NCBI GenBank assembly: GCA_025353105.1
Contig: JANXRG010000076.1
Coordinates: forward strand, 1 to 52,866
Length of the DNA: 52,866 bases
Direction of reading: 5' to 3'
Source: Verrucomicrobiota bacterium
GTDB lineage: Bacteria > Verrucomicrobiota > Verrucomicrobiia > Chthoniobacterales > SZAS-18
Shown here: positions 35,649-44,171 of the stretch, one piece after another
Position numbering within the stretch: position 1 is the first letter of the stretch
Layout of the letters: every line of letters starts with the position of its first letter
Position numbers and translations under genes: made by a program
Notes under the pieces: model-generated
Seen by the model: only the letters and a program-made list of their open reading frames with translations
What the model was told of the DNA's origin: nothing
Databases searched by the model: none

Positions 35649-36017
35649 ATGAAACGCACGTACCAGCCCTCGAAACGGTGCCGCCGGCAACAGTTCGGTT
35701 TCCGCGCCCGCATGAAGACCAAGAACGGTCGCGCGACGCTGAGCCGCCGCCGCCGCCAAGGCCGCAAGCGCCTGCTGCCAAAGGGCACCGAGTTGGAATT
35801 CCGCCGTCACAACCATTCCAATCATCCGGAAAAAGCGGGTGGCTATCAGGCGAAGGGGTGGCGAAAGCGGATTGTCCGCTCACGCGCCCGCCGCGCCGTC
35901 CGCAATGAGGTGAAGCACGGCGTGAAGCCCGTCGCCCGCGCCGCGAAGCCGAAGTCCGCCAAGGCCAAGGCGCCCAAGACGTCCACCAAGAAGACGGCCT
36001 CCACAAAGGCGTCCTGA
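35649..36017 (+). CDS. rpmH: 50S ribosomal protein L34 with long C-terminal extension
   Basis: The first 45 residues are a normal L34: [18 protein letters not shown] at the start and [14 protein letters not shown]. The frame then continues for about 77 more residues, giving 122 in total against 44-46 for usual L34. The extension contains a basic helix ([16 protein letters not shown]) and a tail of Lys, Ala, Thr and Ser ([18 protein letters not shown]). The sequence is consistently basic, so it may contact rRNA. It is followed by rnpA in the standard order. The extension's conservation is unknown. Confidence 0.9.
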   Translation: MKRTYQPSKRCRRQQFGFRARMKTKNGRATLSRRRRQGRKRLLPKGTELEFRRHNHSNHPEKAGGYQAKGWRKRIVRSRARRAVRNEVKHGVKPVARAAKPKSAKAKAPKTSTKKTASTKAS

Positions 36018-36049
36018 TTGATCGCCGGAACCGGCGAAGGAGGCAGGAT

Positions 36050-36454
36050 ATCGACCTTCCACCGCCCAACGACGCGGCGGGAGCCCCGCGACCCGGCCGT
36101 CTGCGCTTTCCCCGCGCGGCACGACTGAACTTGACCGCGGAATTCCGGCGCGTACGCGCGGAAGGGCGGTCGTGGCCGGGACGCAATTTCACGCTCGCCG
36201 TGCTCGAAAACGCCGGCACCGGACCCAGCCGCATCGGCTTCATCACCACCCGCCAACTGGGCGGAGCCGTCGTGCGCAATCGCATTCGCCGGCGTCTGCG
36301 AGAAATCGTGCGCGCATCCCGCCCGCGCTTGAAAACGGCGTGCTGGATCGTGGTCATCGCGCGTTCCGCTTCGGCGCGTGCAACCTCCGACCAACTGCGC
36401 GCGGAATGGGATCGTCTCGCCGCGCGCGCGAAACTGTGGAAGGGCGTCCCCTGA
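36050..36454 (+). CDS. rnpA: Ribonuclease P protein component
   Basis: The RnpA fold is clear: [19 protein letters not shown] at the N-terminus, the RNR motif in [17 protein letters not shown], and a C-terminal helix. It binds the RNase P RNA and helps 5' tRNA maturation. In this frame there is no ATG, GTG or TTG upstream of the conserved N-terminus; the first such codon is a TTG at 36131, which would cut off the first strand. A strong AAGGAGG (36037-36043) stands 6 bases before an in-frame ATC at 36050, giving 134 residues, so I mark that as the likely start (see finding). yidD follows. Confidence 0.82.
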   Translation: MDLPPPNDAAGAPRPGRLRFPRAARLNLTAEFRRVRAEGRSWPGRNFTLAVLENAGTGPSRIGFITTRQLGGAVVRNRIRRRLREIVRASRPRLKTACWIVVIARSASARATSDQLRAEWDRLAARAKLWKGVP

Positions 36455-36491
36455 TTTGACAACGCGGCCGGGCGGCCGGAAACGACCGGCG

Positions 36492-36821
36492 ATGATCAAC
36501 GTCGTCCTGCGCCGCCTGCTTCGATTTTACAAGCGGTTCATTTCGCCCGCGCTACATGCGCTGACCGGCCCGACGTGCCGGTTCGTTCCGACGTGCTCCG
36601 AGTATCTTGGCGAGGCGCTGGAGAAGCACGGCACCTTGCGCGGCCTTTCGCTGGGCGCGCGCCGTATCTGCCGCTGCCACCCTTGGGGCGGTCAGGGATA
36701 TGACCCGGTTCCCGAAGTGGCCGAGTCGAGGGTCGAGAGTCGAGACTCAAGCCAGGCGAGAACGCCTGGGCTGCGCGAGGGACAGTCGGAGACCAGAACC
36801 AACTCCGAATTCAAAGCGTAA
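36492..36821 (+). CDS. yidD: Membrane protein insertion efficiency factor YidD
   Basis: 109 residues. The family block is complete: [29 protein letters not shown] and [18 protein letters not shown] with four conserved Cys. After residue 76 comes a tail ([19 protein letters not shown] and on) translated from the hairpin repeat at 36717-36909 and not part of the family. YidD assists YidC-dependent membrane insertion. It overlaps no neighbour and lies between rnpA and yidC as is standard. Confidence 0.9.
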   Translation: MINVVLRRLLRFYKRFISPALHALTGPTCRFVPTCSEYLGEALEKHGTLRGLSLGARRICRCHPWGGQGYDPVPEVAESRVESRDSSQARTPGLREGQSETRTNSEFKA

Positions 36822-36909
36822 AATCGCCCTGATCGCTCATTCGAGCGCGAACGTACGCCGGTGCGGCAAACTCAGGCCCTCGACGCTCGACCCTCGACCG
36901 TCGGCCACT
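36717..36909. repeat. Long inverted repeat at the yidD 3' end
   Basis: Outer arms GTGGCCGA (36717-36724) and TCGGCCAC (36902-36909), inner arms GTCGAGGGTCGAG (36725-36737) and its exact complement (36887-36899). An inner hairpin CCAGGCG-agaa-CGCCTGG (36752-36769) adds a stem. The left half is inside the yidD coding region. It could slow or end transcription between yidD and yidC. Confidence 0.7.
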
Positions 36910-36971
36910 TTTTCTCCGGGTGGATTTTTGCCAATCCGCACCTATTGTCCCGCCCACTCAAAAAGCCCCGC

Positions 36972-38789
36972 ATGGATAAAAAAGCTTGGATCGCGATCTC
37001 CCTCAGCGTCATCGGCATGATCGCGTGGCAGTTCTATTTTAACCGCGAGCTGGCCAAGTCCCTGCCGACCGCACCTCCCCCTCAGACGGATCCGGCCGCG
37101 AACGCGACCGCGCCATCGACCCCGCCCGCATCCGCCGTTCCGGCGACCGTGAAAATGGATGCGGCGCCGACGAAGGACGAGCCAACGGCCGAACGAATTC
37201 CGGCCAAGGTTGAGAAGGTGGTCAACACGGTGGCGGAGTGGCGTTACACCAACCTCGGTGGCGGCATCGCGCAGGCCACGATGCTCGGCAACCGGAATCT
37301 CAACGCGGCAGGTGGCCAATTGGAATTGAATGCCGTCGGCGGCGTGCCGATCGGCGCGCTTTCCGAAAAGCCCGGCGACACGGCAGCCGCGAGCGCGGCC
37401 TATGAGACGCAGCGCGAAGGCGAGGCGGTGCTCTTTCAGCGAACCACGCGCGACGGCCTGCGGATCGTGAAGAAATTTTCGCCGCCCGCCGGCGATGCGG
37501 TCGATCCCTACCTGACGCAACTTGAGATTACGTTCACAAACACCGGTGGTCAGATCTACCGCGACGAAGGATTCTATCTGCACCTTGGCTCCGCCGCCCC
37601 GATCCACACAGGCGATCAGGCGACCTACACTGGATTCGATTGGCATCACGAAGGTAAGACCACCTTTAAGGACACAAACTACTTCGACCCGTCACGAATT
37701 CCTCTGATTGGGATCGAGACCAGTCCCGCCAAAGCTTTGTATACCGAGCCGGCCGAGCGCATCGCGTGGGCGGCGGTGAACAATCAGTTTTACACGACCG
37801 TGCTCACCGCCCTCGGCGCGAAGCCGAACGAGGATCCCGCCGCCCGCGGCGTCTGGGCGGTTCGCTTCGCGATCGTTCCTCCTCAGGGGAACGGCTCCGC
37901 CGCGCCGAGCACGCCGATCTACGCCATCACGGGTGCCATCGGACTCGCGCCCCTCAAACTGGAGCCGGGCGAGAGCCAGACGCTCCGCTTCCAGATCTAC
38001 ACGGGACCCAAGGAATACAAGCGGCTCAAGGCGCTGGGCCACGGCGAGGACGACATCCTCAACTTCGGCATCTTCAAAATCTTCAGCGTGTTCCTGCTGA
38101 CGTCGATGAATTTCCTTTACCGGTTCCTCGGTAATTACGCGCTCGCGATTATCGTCCTCACCTGCATCATCAAGGCCTGTCTGTGGCCGCTGCAAAGCAA
38201 GGCGATCCGCGAGATGAAGAAGATGTCGTTGCTCGGGCCGAAGATGGCCGAGCTGAAGGAGAAGCTCAAAGACGAGCCGCAGAAGCTCAACCAGGCGATG
38301 TGGCAGTTGCAACGCGAATACGGCGTAAACCCGATGGGCGGCTGCCTGCCCACGATCGCCCAGATGCCGATTTTCTTCGGCTTCTATTCCATGCTCGGCA
38401 CCGCGGTCGAGCTGCGCCAGAGCAGCTTCCTCTGGATCAACGACCTGTCGGTTCCCGATACGGTCGGTCATATCTTCGGGTTCCCGCTAAATCCGCTGCC
38501 GCTCATCATGGCGGCCACGATGTTCTGGCAGATGAAGATCACCCCGAAAACGGGCGATCAACAACAGCAGAAGATCTTCATGTTCATGCCGTTCATTTTC
38601 ATCGTGTTCTGCTATAATTTCGCCGCGGCGCTCGCGCTTTATTGGACCGTGCAAAACCTCCTGTCCGTGCTGCAGACCTACCTGACGCGACACCGGCCCC
38701 TGCCGGCGCTGACGAAGGTCGCCTCGGGCGAGAAACCGGCCAAGGCGCAGGTGGTCGGCGGCAACGCGAAGAAAAAGGCCCTGCGCTAA
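36972..38789 (+). CDS. yidC: Membrane protein insertase YidC
   Basis: 605 residues. An N-terminal membrane anchor (KKAWIAISLSVIGMIAWQFY) is followed by a Pro/Ala/Thr-rich linker, a periplasmic beta-domain (residues about 80-365, diderm type), and five membrane segments: LTSMNFLYRFLGNYALAII, the KMSLLGPKMAELKEKLKDE coiled-coil cytoplasmic loop, MGGCLPTIAQMPIFFGFYSM and the rest. It inserts and folds inner-membrane proteins with or without SecYEG. The ATG at 36972 replaces a longer GTG frame that starts in a repeat. jag follows. Confidence 0.95.
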   Translation: MDKKAWIAISLSVIGMIAWQFYFNRELAKSLPTAPPPQTDPAANATAPSTPPASAVPATVKMDAAPTKDEPTAERIPAKVEKVVNTVAEWRYTNLGGGIAQATMLGNRNLNAAGGQLELNAVGGVPIGALSEKPGDTAAASAAYETQREGEAVLFQRTTRDGLRIVKKFSPPAGDAVDPYLTQLEITFTNTGGQIYRDEGFYLHLGSAAPIHTGDQATYTGFDWHHEGKTTFKDTNYFDPSRIPLIGIETSPAKALYTEPAERIAWAAVNNQFYTTVLTALGAKPNEDPAARGVWAVRFAIVPPQGNGSAAPSTPIYAITGAIGLAPLKLEPGESQTLRFQIYTGPKEYKRLKALGHGEDDILNFGIFKIFSVFLLTSMNFLYRFLGNYALAIIVLTCIIKACLWPLQSKAIREMKKMSLLGPKMAELKEKLKDEPQKLNQAMWQLQREYGVNPMGGCLPTIAQMPIFFGFYSMLGTAVELRQSSFLWINDLSVPDTVGHIFGFPLNPLPLIMAATMFWQMKITPKTGDQQQQKIFMFMPFIFIVFCYNFAAALALYWTVQNLLSVLQTYLTRHRPLPALTKVASGEKPAKAQVVGGNAKKKALR

Positions 38790-38818
38790 GCCACGCTGGC
38801 CGACCCGCAATTTTAAAC

Positions 38819-39265
38819 ATGGAACCGAATCCCAAGGAAATACTGGACGACATCCTCGGACTCCTCGGCTTCGTCGTGACGATCGAGGAATCCGGCACCG
38901 CGGATGCGCCCGTCCTGCAGGTGCACACGCCGGAGGCCGCGCGACTCGTCGGGCCCGACGGCCAGACGCTGGAGGACCTGCAATTTCTCCTCAACCGCCT
39001 CCTGCTCGCCCGGAGCCCGGACGCGCCACGCGTCACCATCGACATCGAGCACCATCGCGCGATGAAGGAGGACCACCTCATGCAGCACGTGCGCGCCGCG
39101 GCCGACCAGGTGCGCCAAACCGGCCGGCCGGTGCAGCTGGAGCCGATGAATTCCTACGACCGCCGGCTCGTGCATCAGGCCTTCAAGGATGACCCGGAGG
39201 TCATGTCGGTGAGCCCGAATGATGACAGCCGGCTCAAGCGGATCACGCTCCAGCGCCGGGGTTGA
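38819..39265 (+). CDS. jag: Jag/KhpB RNA-binding protein
   Basis: 148 residues from the ATG at 38819. A KH domain with LVGPDGQTLEDLQFLLNRLL is followed by an R3H domain with GRPVQLEPMNSYDRRLVHQAF (in part), the invariant Arg-x3-His. There is no Jag_N extension, so it is the short form. It binds RNA and affects cell elongation in Gram-positives; here it sits 29 bases after yidC, a conserved neighbourhood. Confidence 0.92.
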   Translation: MEPNPKEILDDILGLLGFVVTIEESGTADAPVLQVHTPEAARLVGPDGQTLEDLQFLLNRLLLARSPDAPRVTIDIEHHRAMKEDHLMQHVRAAADQVRQTGRPVQLEPMNSYDRRLVHQAFKDDPEVMSVSPNDDSRLKRITLQRRG

Positions 39266-39367
39266 CAAAGCCCCGGTCCTCTCCATCGTCTTCGCTCCCA
39301 TGCCGGTCGCGGTTCTTTCCAGCCCACTCTCTTCGTCGCCCGCCGCTGCCAGCGGTCGATTCGCCCT

Positions 39368-39580
39368 ATGCACGCCAATCTTCTCGACGAAGCCTCCAAA
39401 ATTATCACCGACCCGCTCGTGCTCGTAAACGTCGTTTCCAAACGCGTTCGTCAGATGAGCAAGGGCCAGCGCCCGATGGTGGAAGTCGGCGTGCGCGCCG
39501 ATCTCTGCGATATCGCCCTGCGCGAAATCATCGAAGGCAAGCTCGTGCCGCGCGCGGCCTCGGATGCGAAAGAGGACTAA
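39368..39580 (+). CDS. rpoZ: RNA polymerase omega subunit
   Basis: 70 residues, the expected size. NLLDEASKIITDPLVLVNVV, SKRVRQMSKG and DLCDIALREIIEGKL form the conserved omega core that wraps the beta' C-terminus. It assists RNA polymerase assembly. It lies between jag and smpB on the same strand. No strong ribosome binding site is seen. Confidence 0.85.
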   Translation: MHANLLDEASKIITDPLVLVNVVSKRVRQMSKGQRPMVEVGVRADLCDIALREIIEGKLVPRAASDAKED

Positions 39581-39675
39581 GCGACCGCGGTGCGGATTGC
39601 CGTGAACGGTGATCCGGCGGAACTGAAACGTCGCGGCCCCGGCCGGACTTTCAGGATTTGTTCTTTGCGTTTCTT

Positions 39676-39715
39676 TCGAGTTTCGATCTTCGAGTTTCCC
39701 GCGCCTCCCGGGCGC
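39676..39715. repeat. Half copy of the long hairpin element
   Basis: Bases 39676-39701 are identical to 52601-52626 (right arm of element B), ending in GTTTCCCG. The complementary left arm is not present. A short hairpin GCGCC-tcccg-GGCGC (39701-39715) follows, immediately before smpB. It shows that the element is dispersed and may be truncated. Confidence 0.65.
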
Positions 39716-39722
39716 GGACCGT

Positions 39723-40187
39723 ATGTCTGAAGACATTGCCAATAACCGCAAGGCGCTGCGCGATTATCACATTCTCGACCGTTTCGAGGCCGGCGTCGCG
39801 CTGAAGGGCACGGAGGTAAAGTCCATCCGGCTGGGACATGTCAATATCAACGACGCGTTTGCGCGGATCGACCAAGGGGAACCCACGCTCCATCAGGCAG
39901 ACATCCAGCCGTACGTCAAAGCCAGCCACGAACAGCACGAACCCCGTCGCGAGCGGCGGCTGCTGCTGCACAAAAGCGAAATTGAAAAGCTTCGGTCGGC
40001 GTCGGCCATCGAAGGCCACGCGCTGGTGGCGTTGCGACTCTATTGGAAGAACGGGCGCGTAAAGATCGAAATCGGCGTCGGCAAGGGAAAACTCGCGCCG
40101 GACAAGCGCCAGGACCTCAAAGCCAAGGCCAACAAACGCGAGGTTGATCGCGAGGTCGCGCGATTCAATCGCAAGCAAGGGATTTGA
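39723..40187 (+). CDS. smpB: SsrA-binding protein
   Basis: 154 residues. GTEVKSIRLGHVNINDAFAR is the OB-fold tmRNA-binding face, and the C-terminal basic tail (KRQDLKAKANKREVDREVAR) is the part that inserts into the mRNA channel. SmpB delivers tmRNA to stalled ribosomes in trans-translation. ssrA itself is not in the window. The gene is preceded by a half repeat and a short hairpin. Confidence 0.95.
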   Translation: MSEDIANNRKALRDYHILDRFEAGVALKGTEVKSIRLGHVNINDAFARIDQGEPTLHQADIQPYVKASHEQHEPRRERRLLLHKSEIEKLRSASAIEGHALVALRLYWKNGRVKIEIGVGKGKLAPDKRQDLKAKANKREVDREVARFNRKQGI

Positions 40188-40256
40188 TTCGCGGTCAAGC
40201 GTGGAAGCCGCGTTAATCACGTTTCGTCCTTCTGGCGTCTGGACGTTCCCACGCCT

Positions 40257-40943
40257 TCACCGCGTTGCGGCCGATCCACCGGTACGTGGCGCGACGGCCA
40301 CGGCGGGGCCAATCGAAACGGGTTCGCCCAGTTTCCCCGGCTGACGCTGGAGAATCGTCACATCCAGCACCGCGATGAGCCGCGCAAACCGCTCGCGAAT
40401 CGCGGCCCGCATGCCGTGCACGAATCCGACGTCCGGCGCATCGTAGCCCACGACGTCGAGCCCACGACGGCTCGCGATGAAGATGGCCCGCTCGTTGTGA
40501 AAGCGTTGGGAGATGACCGTGAACTCCCGCTGGCCGTAAATTTCCCCCGCCCGGACAATCGAATCGAGTGTGCGCACGCCCGCCCGATCGAGATAAATCC
40601 GATCCACCGGAATGCCCAGCCGGACGAGGTCGTCGCGCATCGTAGCGGGTTCGTCGTAATTCTTCGAATGATCGCCGCTCACGATGAGGTATTCCACGCG
40701 TCCAGCCTTGAACAACTTTTCCGCCGCCGCGATCCGGTTCCGGTAATGATGATTCTCGCGGCCCGGCCGGACGTACTTCGATGTGCCCAGGACCACGCCC
40801 ACCTTTCGCTGCGGCACCGCGTCGACCTCGGTAAAACACCGCGGCGCGGCCATCCGCGAAATCCACCACGAGGGCAAGGTCAGCGTGGCCGTCACGAGCA
40901 GGCCCGTGATCAGCAGGCTGAGGAGAAAAATTCGTCGTCGCAT
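40257..40943 (-). CDS. sanA: SanA/YdcF-type DUF218 membrane protein
   Basis: 228 residues from the ATG at 40943. A membrane anchor (RIFLLSLLITGLLVTATL) precedes the DUF218 domain: VGVVLGTSKYVRPGRENHH, YLIVSGDHSKNYDEP, and YLDRAGVRTLDSIVRAGEIY match SanA. SanA-type proteins affect envelope permeability (vancomycin sensitivity at high temperature in E. coli). The YdcF/ElyC relatives act in polyprenyl-linked envelope sugar metabolism. The longer frame starting at 41177 overlaps yjbQ and is rejected. It follows yjbQ by 11 bases. Confidence 0.87.
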   Translation of the reverse strand: MRRRIFLLSLLITGLLVTATLTLPSWWISRMAAPRCFTEVDAVPQRKVGVVLGTSKYVRPGRENHHYRNRIAAAEKLFKAGRVEYLIVSGDHSKNYDEPATMRDDLVRLGIPVDRIYLDRAGVRTLDSIVRAGEIYGQREFTVISQRFHNERAIFIASRRGLDVVGYDAPDVGFVHGMRAAIRERFARLIAVLDVTILQRQPGKLGEPVSIGPAVAVAPRTGGSAATR

Positions 40944-40954
40944 CGAAGGGGTGA

Positions 40955-41371
40955 CTATTCGCCGAGAATCTTGATCAGCACACGTTTGGGCCGCCGGCCG
41001 TCGAATTCGCCGTAGAAGATCTGTTCCCAGGGTCCGAGATCCAACCGGCCTTTCGTGATCGCGACCGTTGTCTCGCGTCCCATGATGGTCCGCTTGAGAT
41101 GCGCGTCGGCGTTGTCCTCGTGGCCATTGTGGTCGTATTGCGCATACGGCTTTTCGGGTGCGAGTTTTTCGAGCCACCGCTCGAAATCACGATGCAGGCC
41201 GGATTCATCGTCGTTGATGAACACGCTTGCGGTGATGTGCATCGCGTTTACCAGACAGAGTCCCTCCGCCACTCCGCTGTCGCGGACCGCGTCGGCCACC
41301 TGCGAAGTGATGTTCAGCAGCGCGCGGCGGGTCGGCGTCTCGAAGAAGAGCTCGTGCCGGTGAGATTTCAT
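40955..41371 (-). CDS. YjbQ/UPF0047 family protein
   Basis: 138 residues, the family's usual length. [22 protein letters not shown] and the end [13 protein letters not shown] match the YjbQ beta-barrel fold with conserved His and Asp. Some members show weak thiamine-phosphate synthase activity, but the main role is unknown. It follows the LysR gene by 16 bases and precedes sanA, so all three may share a transcript. Confidence 0.88.
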   Translation of the reverse strand: MKSHRHELFFETPTRRALLNITSQVADAVRDSGVAEGLCLVNAMHITASVFINDDESGLHRDFERWLEKLAPEKPYAQYDHNGHEDNADAHLKRTIMGRETTVAITKGRLDLGPWEQIFYGEFDGRRPKRVLIKILGE

Positions 41372-41387
41372 GACACCGGAAACGGGC

Positions 41388-42365
41388 TTAACCTGACGGG
41401 ACCAACCGCGGGCCGGGGCCGCTCCGCAGCATCGGGCGCCCGCCGTTGCGTCGCCCCCGGCTGAATCCGCTGTTCGCCACCCCGGGCAGCGGGTGCTTCA
41501 GAATTTCCACAAACTGTCGCTGCGCGGCCGAAATCGGCCGGTTGCGCTGGTAGATGACGCCGAGCGGACGCCACATCGAGTCCGCCTCGATTTCCTTCGA
41601 AACGAGCAGGCCCGTGCGGACCTCGTGCACCACCGCGGTCTCGGGAATGATGGAGATGCCGTTCTCGATCTCCACCGCGCGCTTCACCGTCTCGATGTTA
41701 TCCAGTTCCATGACGCGCTTGATTTGCACGCCCGCCAGCCGGAGCGACTTGTCGATCGCCTTGCGGGTCGGCAAATCCGGTTCAAACGAAATGAAGCGCT
41801 CGCCCTGCAGGTCCGACAACTTCACGCGTTTGCGCGCCGCCAGCGGATGCCCGGGATGACAGATCAGGACCATGCGATCCTCCCAGAATGACTCAACCAC
41901 CAAGCCGTGCCGACGTTGCGGATAAGCCACCAGACCGAGATCCGCCACGCCTTCCAACACATCCGAATAGATTTGGGTCGAACGTCGGTATTCCACCTCG
42001 AGATTCACGTCCGGATAAAGCGCGCGGTATTTCTTGAGATAGGGCGGCAGGTCGTGCAGCCCGACGCTGTAAATCGCCGCAATCTTGAGTGGGCCCGCGA
42101 CCACGTTCTCCAACTCGCGCAAGCGATCCGCCAGGCCATCGTACGACTTGAGGATCTCCTTGCTTGCCTGCAGGAACGCGCGGCCCTCCTGGGTCACGGA
42201 AAAATTCTTTTTGCCCCGCTCGATCAGGCTGACGTGAAATCGGCGCTCGAGCGCGCGAATCTGCTGGCTCACCGCGCTCTGCGTCACATGATTCAACGCA
42301 GCCGCGCGGGAAAAGCTGGCGGTTTCCACCAAATCGCAAAACACCTTGAACGTCTCTATCTGCAT
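41388..42365 (-). CDS. LysR-family transcriptional regulator
   Basis: 325 residues. The winged helix-turn-helix is at residues 1-60 ([27 protein letters not shown] in part), and the periplasmic-binding-protein-like effector domain runs from about residue 88 ([19 protein letters not shown]). A 30-residue Arg/Gly tail ends the protein. The ligand is unknown; the type is close to CysB/CysL-like regulators. It is divergent from yggS, with a 72-base spacer that holds a dyad. Confidence 0.88.
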   Translation of the reverse strand: MQIETFKVFCDLVETASFSRAAALNHVTQSAVSQQIRALERRFHVSLIERGKKNFSVTQEGRAFLQASKEILKSYDGLADRLRELENVVAGPLKIAAIYSVGLHDLPPYLKKYRALYPDVNLEVEYRRSTQIYSDVLEGVADLGLVAYPQRRHGLVVESFWEDRMVLICHPGHPLAARKRVKLSDLQGERFISFEPDLPTRKAIDKSLRLAGVQIKRVMELDNIETVKRAVEIENGISIIPETAVVHEVRTGLLVSKEIEADSMWRPLGVIYQRNRPISAAQRQFVEILKHPLPGVANSGFSRGRRNGGRPMLRSGPGPRLVPSG

Positions 42366-42385
42366 ACAGAAGCTATGGGGGCATC

Positions 42386-42416
42386 GTTTCGAATTAGCCC
42401 GTCTAATAGACGAAAC
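42386..42416. promoter_or_regulatory. Dyad between the LysR gene and yggS
   Basis: GTTTCG (42386-42391) and CGAAAC (42411-42416) form an inverted repeat with a 19-base spacer that contains a CTAATAG-like core. LysR regulators commonly autoregulate from such divergent sites (T-N11-A type). The binding is inference only. Confidence 0.35.
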
Positions 42417-42437
42417 TCATCTTTGCAATCTTTTCTA

Positions 42438-43130
42438 ATGGATACAATCGCCGAGCGTTTCGCTGTCGTGAGGGAAAAAATGGTCGATGCCGCCACCGCC
42501 GCCGGGCGTTTGCCGGATGAGATCGAACTGGTGGCGGTCTCGAAAACCCATCCGCCCGAGTCGATCCGCGCCGCGGTGGAGGAGGCCGGACAGACCCTGT
42601 TCGGCGAGAGCCGCCTGCAGGAGGCGCGCGCCAAGCAGCCGCTGCTGCCGGGCCGGCTCCGCTGGCATTTCGTCGGCCACCTGCAGAAGAACAAGATCCG
42701 GGCGGCGCTGCCGCATTTTGAATTGTTTCACGGCGTCGACTCGCTCGAACTCGCGCGCCAGATTCAGCGCATCGCCGAAGAGGAGGGTCTCCGGCCGGCC
42801 GTGCTGATTGAGGTGAACGTCGCGGGCGAGGCGTCGAAATTTGGCTTCCCTGCCGCCACCGTCGAGGCGCAGATCGAGGACCTGCTCGCGCTGGACCGGC
42901 TCGCGATCGAGGGTCTCATGTGCATTCCTCCGCCCGGTCCGACGCCCGAGCATTCGCGTCCGTTTTTTGTACAGCTCCGCGAACTGCGTGATCGCTTGCA
43001 GATGTCTGCGCGCGTCGGTTTGCCGCACCTCTCGATGGGCATGAGCAACGACTACGAGGTTGCCGTCCAGGAAGGTGCAACGCTCGTCCGGGTGGGCACC
43101 GCGCTTTTCGGCGAGCGAACGCGGAGATGA
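42438..43130 (+). CDS. yggS: YggS-family pyridoxal phosphate homeostasis protein
   Basis: 230 residues. The PLP Lys is Lys36 in ELVAVSKTHPPESI, and FGESRLQEA, WHFVGHLQKNK, HGVDSLELA and LSMGMSNDYEVAVQEGATLVR are family blocks. It is a monomeric PLP carrier (PLPBP) with no known catalytic activity, used in vitamin B6 and amino acid homeostasis. The ATG at 42438 follows no obvious Shine-Dalgarno site. DUF971 follows 16 bases later. Confidence 0.94.
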   Translation: MDTIAERFAVVREKMVDAATAAGRLPDEIELVAVSKTHPPESIRAAVEEAGQTLFGESRLQEARAKQPLLPGRLRWHFVGHLQKNKIRAALPHFELFHGVDSLELARQIQRIAEEEGLRPAVLIEVNVAGEASKFGFPAATVEAQIEDLLALDRLAIEGLMCIPPPGPTPEHSRPFFVQLRELRDRLQMSARVGLPHLSMGMSNDYEVAVQEGATLVRVGTALFGERTRR

Positions 43131-43146
43131 CGGGTAAAGTTGTTGC

Positions 43147-43452
43147 GTGAAAATCGCCCCCGCCAACATCCAGGTCATCGGTTCCGAAGTCGCCATCGCG
43201 TGGAACGACGGCACGGAAACCTATGTGCCGCTCGAGAAACTGCGGCTCCTGTGCCCCTGCGCGACCTGCAGCGGCGAGCCCGACGCGATGGGCCGCGTGT
43301 ACAAGCCCAAAGTCTCATACAACGCCGCCACCAGTTTTCAGATGCGCACGTGGGGTCTCGTAGGCGGCTACGCCTGGCAGCCGACCTGGCAGGACGGCCA
43401 CAGCACGGGTTTGTACACCTTTGACTACTTGCGCCGGATGGATTCGCTTTGA
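43147..43452 (+). CDS. DUF971 domain protein
   Basis: 101 residues starting with GTG at 43147. The family pattern is seen as IAWNDGTETYVPLEKLRLLC, CPCATCSGE (Cys-rich) and GGYAWQPTWQDGHSTGLYTF. The domain is the N-terminal part of gamma-butyrobetaine hydroxylase-like proteins and, alone, is found next to Fe-S cluster proteins. A role in iron-sulfur or metal handling is inference. It lies between yggS and the GNAT gene. Confidence 0.88.
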   Translation: MKIAPANIQVIGSEVAIAWNDGTETYVPLEKLRLLCPCATCSGEPDAMGRVYKPKVSYNAATSFQMRTWGLVGGYAWQPTWQDGHSTGLYTFDYLRRMDSL

Positions 43453-43475
43453 GCGAGGCGGGGGCTTGACGCGAA

Positions 43476-44171
43476 ATGGGCACCGAAGAAATCCTCTTCG
43501 CCGACGGCGCAGTTACCGCCTTCCGCTTTCACGTGGGCAACATCGAGCTCGCCCAGAAATTTCTCGAGGCCAACCCGGGGTTTTCAGAAATGGTCGCGGG
43601 CCGCCCGCCTCGCGCCGACGAGGCCAGCCACGAATTAACGGACTTTCCGGCGTCGGTTCGACCCGCCGACGCCTTCGTCATCGGTCTGCGTCTCGCTGGA
43701 GAAATGGTGGGTTTCGCGGGAGTTTTGCGGTCGTGGCCGGTGGAGGGAGTCAGTCAAATCACGCTTTTCCAGATTGCCGAGTCGCGACAGGGATCGGGGG
43801 CCGCGCACGTGATTCACGGCGCTCTCGAGCGCTGGATGATCGACGCTTTCGCTCCGCGCTGGCTGCGTCTCGGCGTCGTGGAAGTTAATGCGCGTGGCCG
43901 GCGATTCTGGGAACGCGTCGGTTACCACGAGATTGAGCGGAAGGCGGGGATTGCGATCGGTGACTTAACGCACACCGTCGTGATCATGATCAAGCCCGTG
44001 CAAGGGGCGACGATTTGGAATACGGTCGGTATGTCTCCACCAGCTCCCTGCCAACGCGTTGACAAACCTGCCGCGATTGCGAATCTGGTTGTTAACGTCA
44101 TTAATTGTTTGAGGACCGAAGTAAATTTTCCACGTTCGTCCCCTTCGAGCGTGCCATCTTCCGGCCCCGGT
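43476..44171 (+). CDS. GNAT-family N-acetyltransferase without its own stop codon
   Basis: The reading frame starts at 43476 and encodes a GNAT-like domain of about 170 residues: DAFVIGLRLAGEMVGFAG, FQIAESRQGSGAAHVIHGAL (acetyl-CoA loop) and FWERVGYHEIERKAG (terminal strand and helix). It then continues without a stop for about 60 residues of unconserved sequence into the acrA-like gene, in the same frame, up to the stop at 45329. The lipoprotein signal of that gene starts at 44172, so I end the GNAT gene there, but no stop is present. A lost stop or a sequence error are the likely causes. Confidence 0.6.

Noticed and set aside
40188-40256. tmRNA gene next to smpB
   Set aside because: Only 69 bases are available and there is no tRNA-like end or tag sequence.
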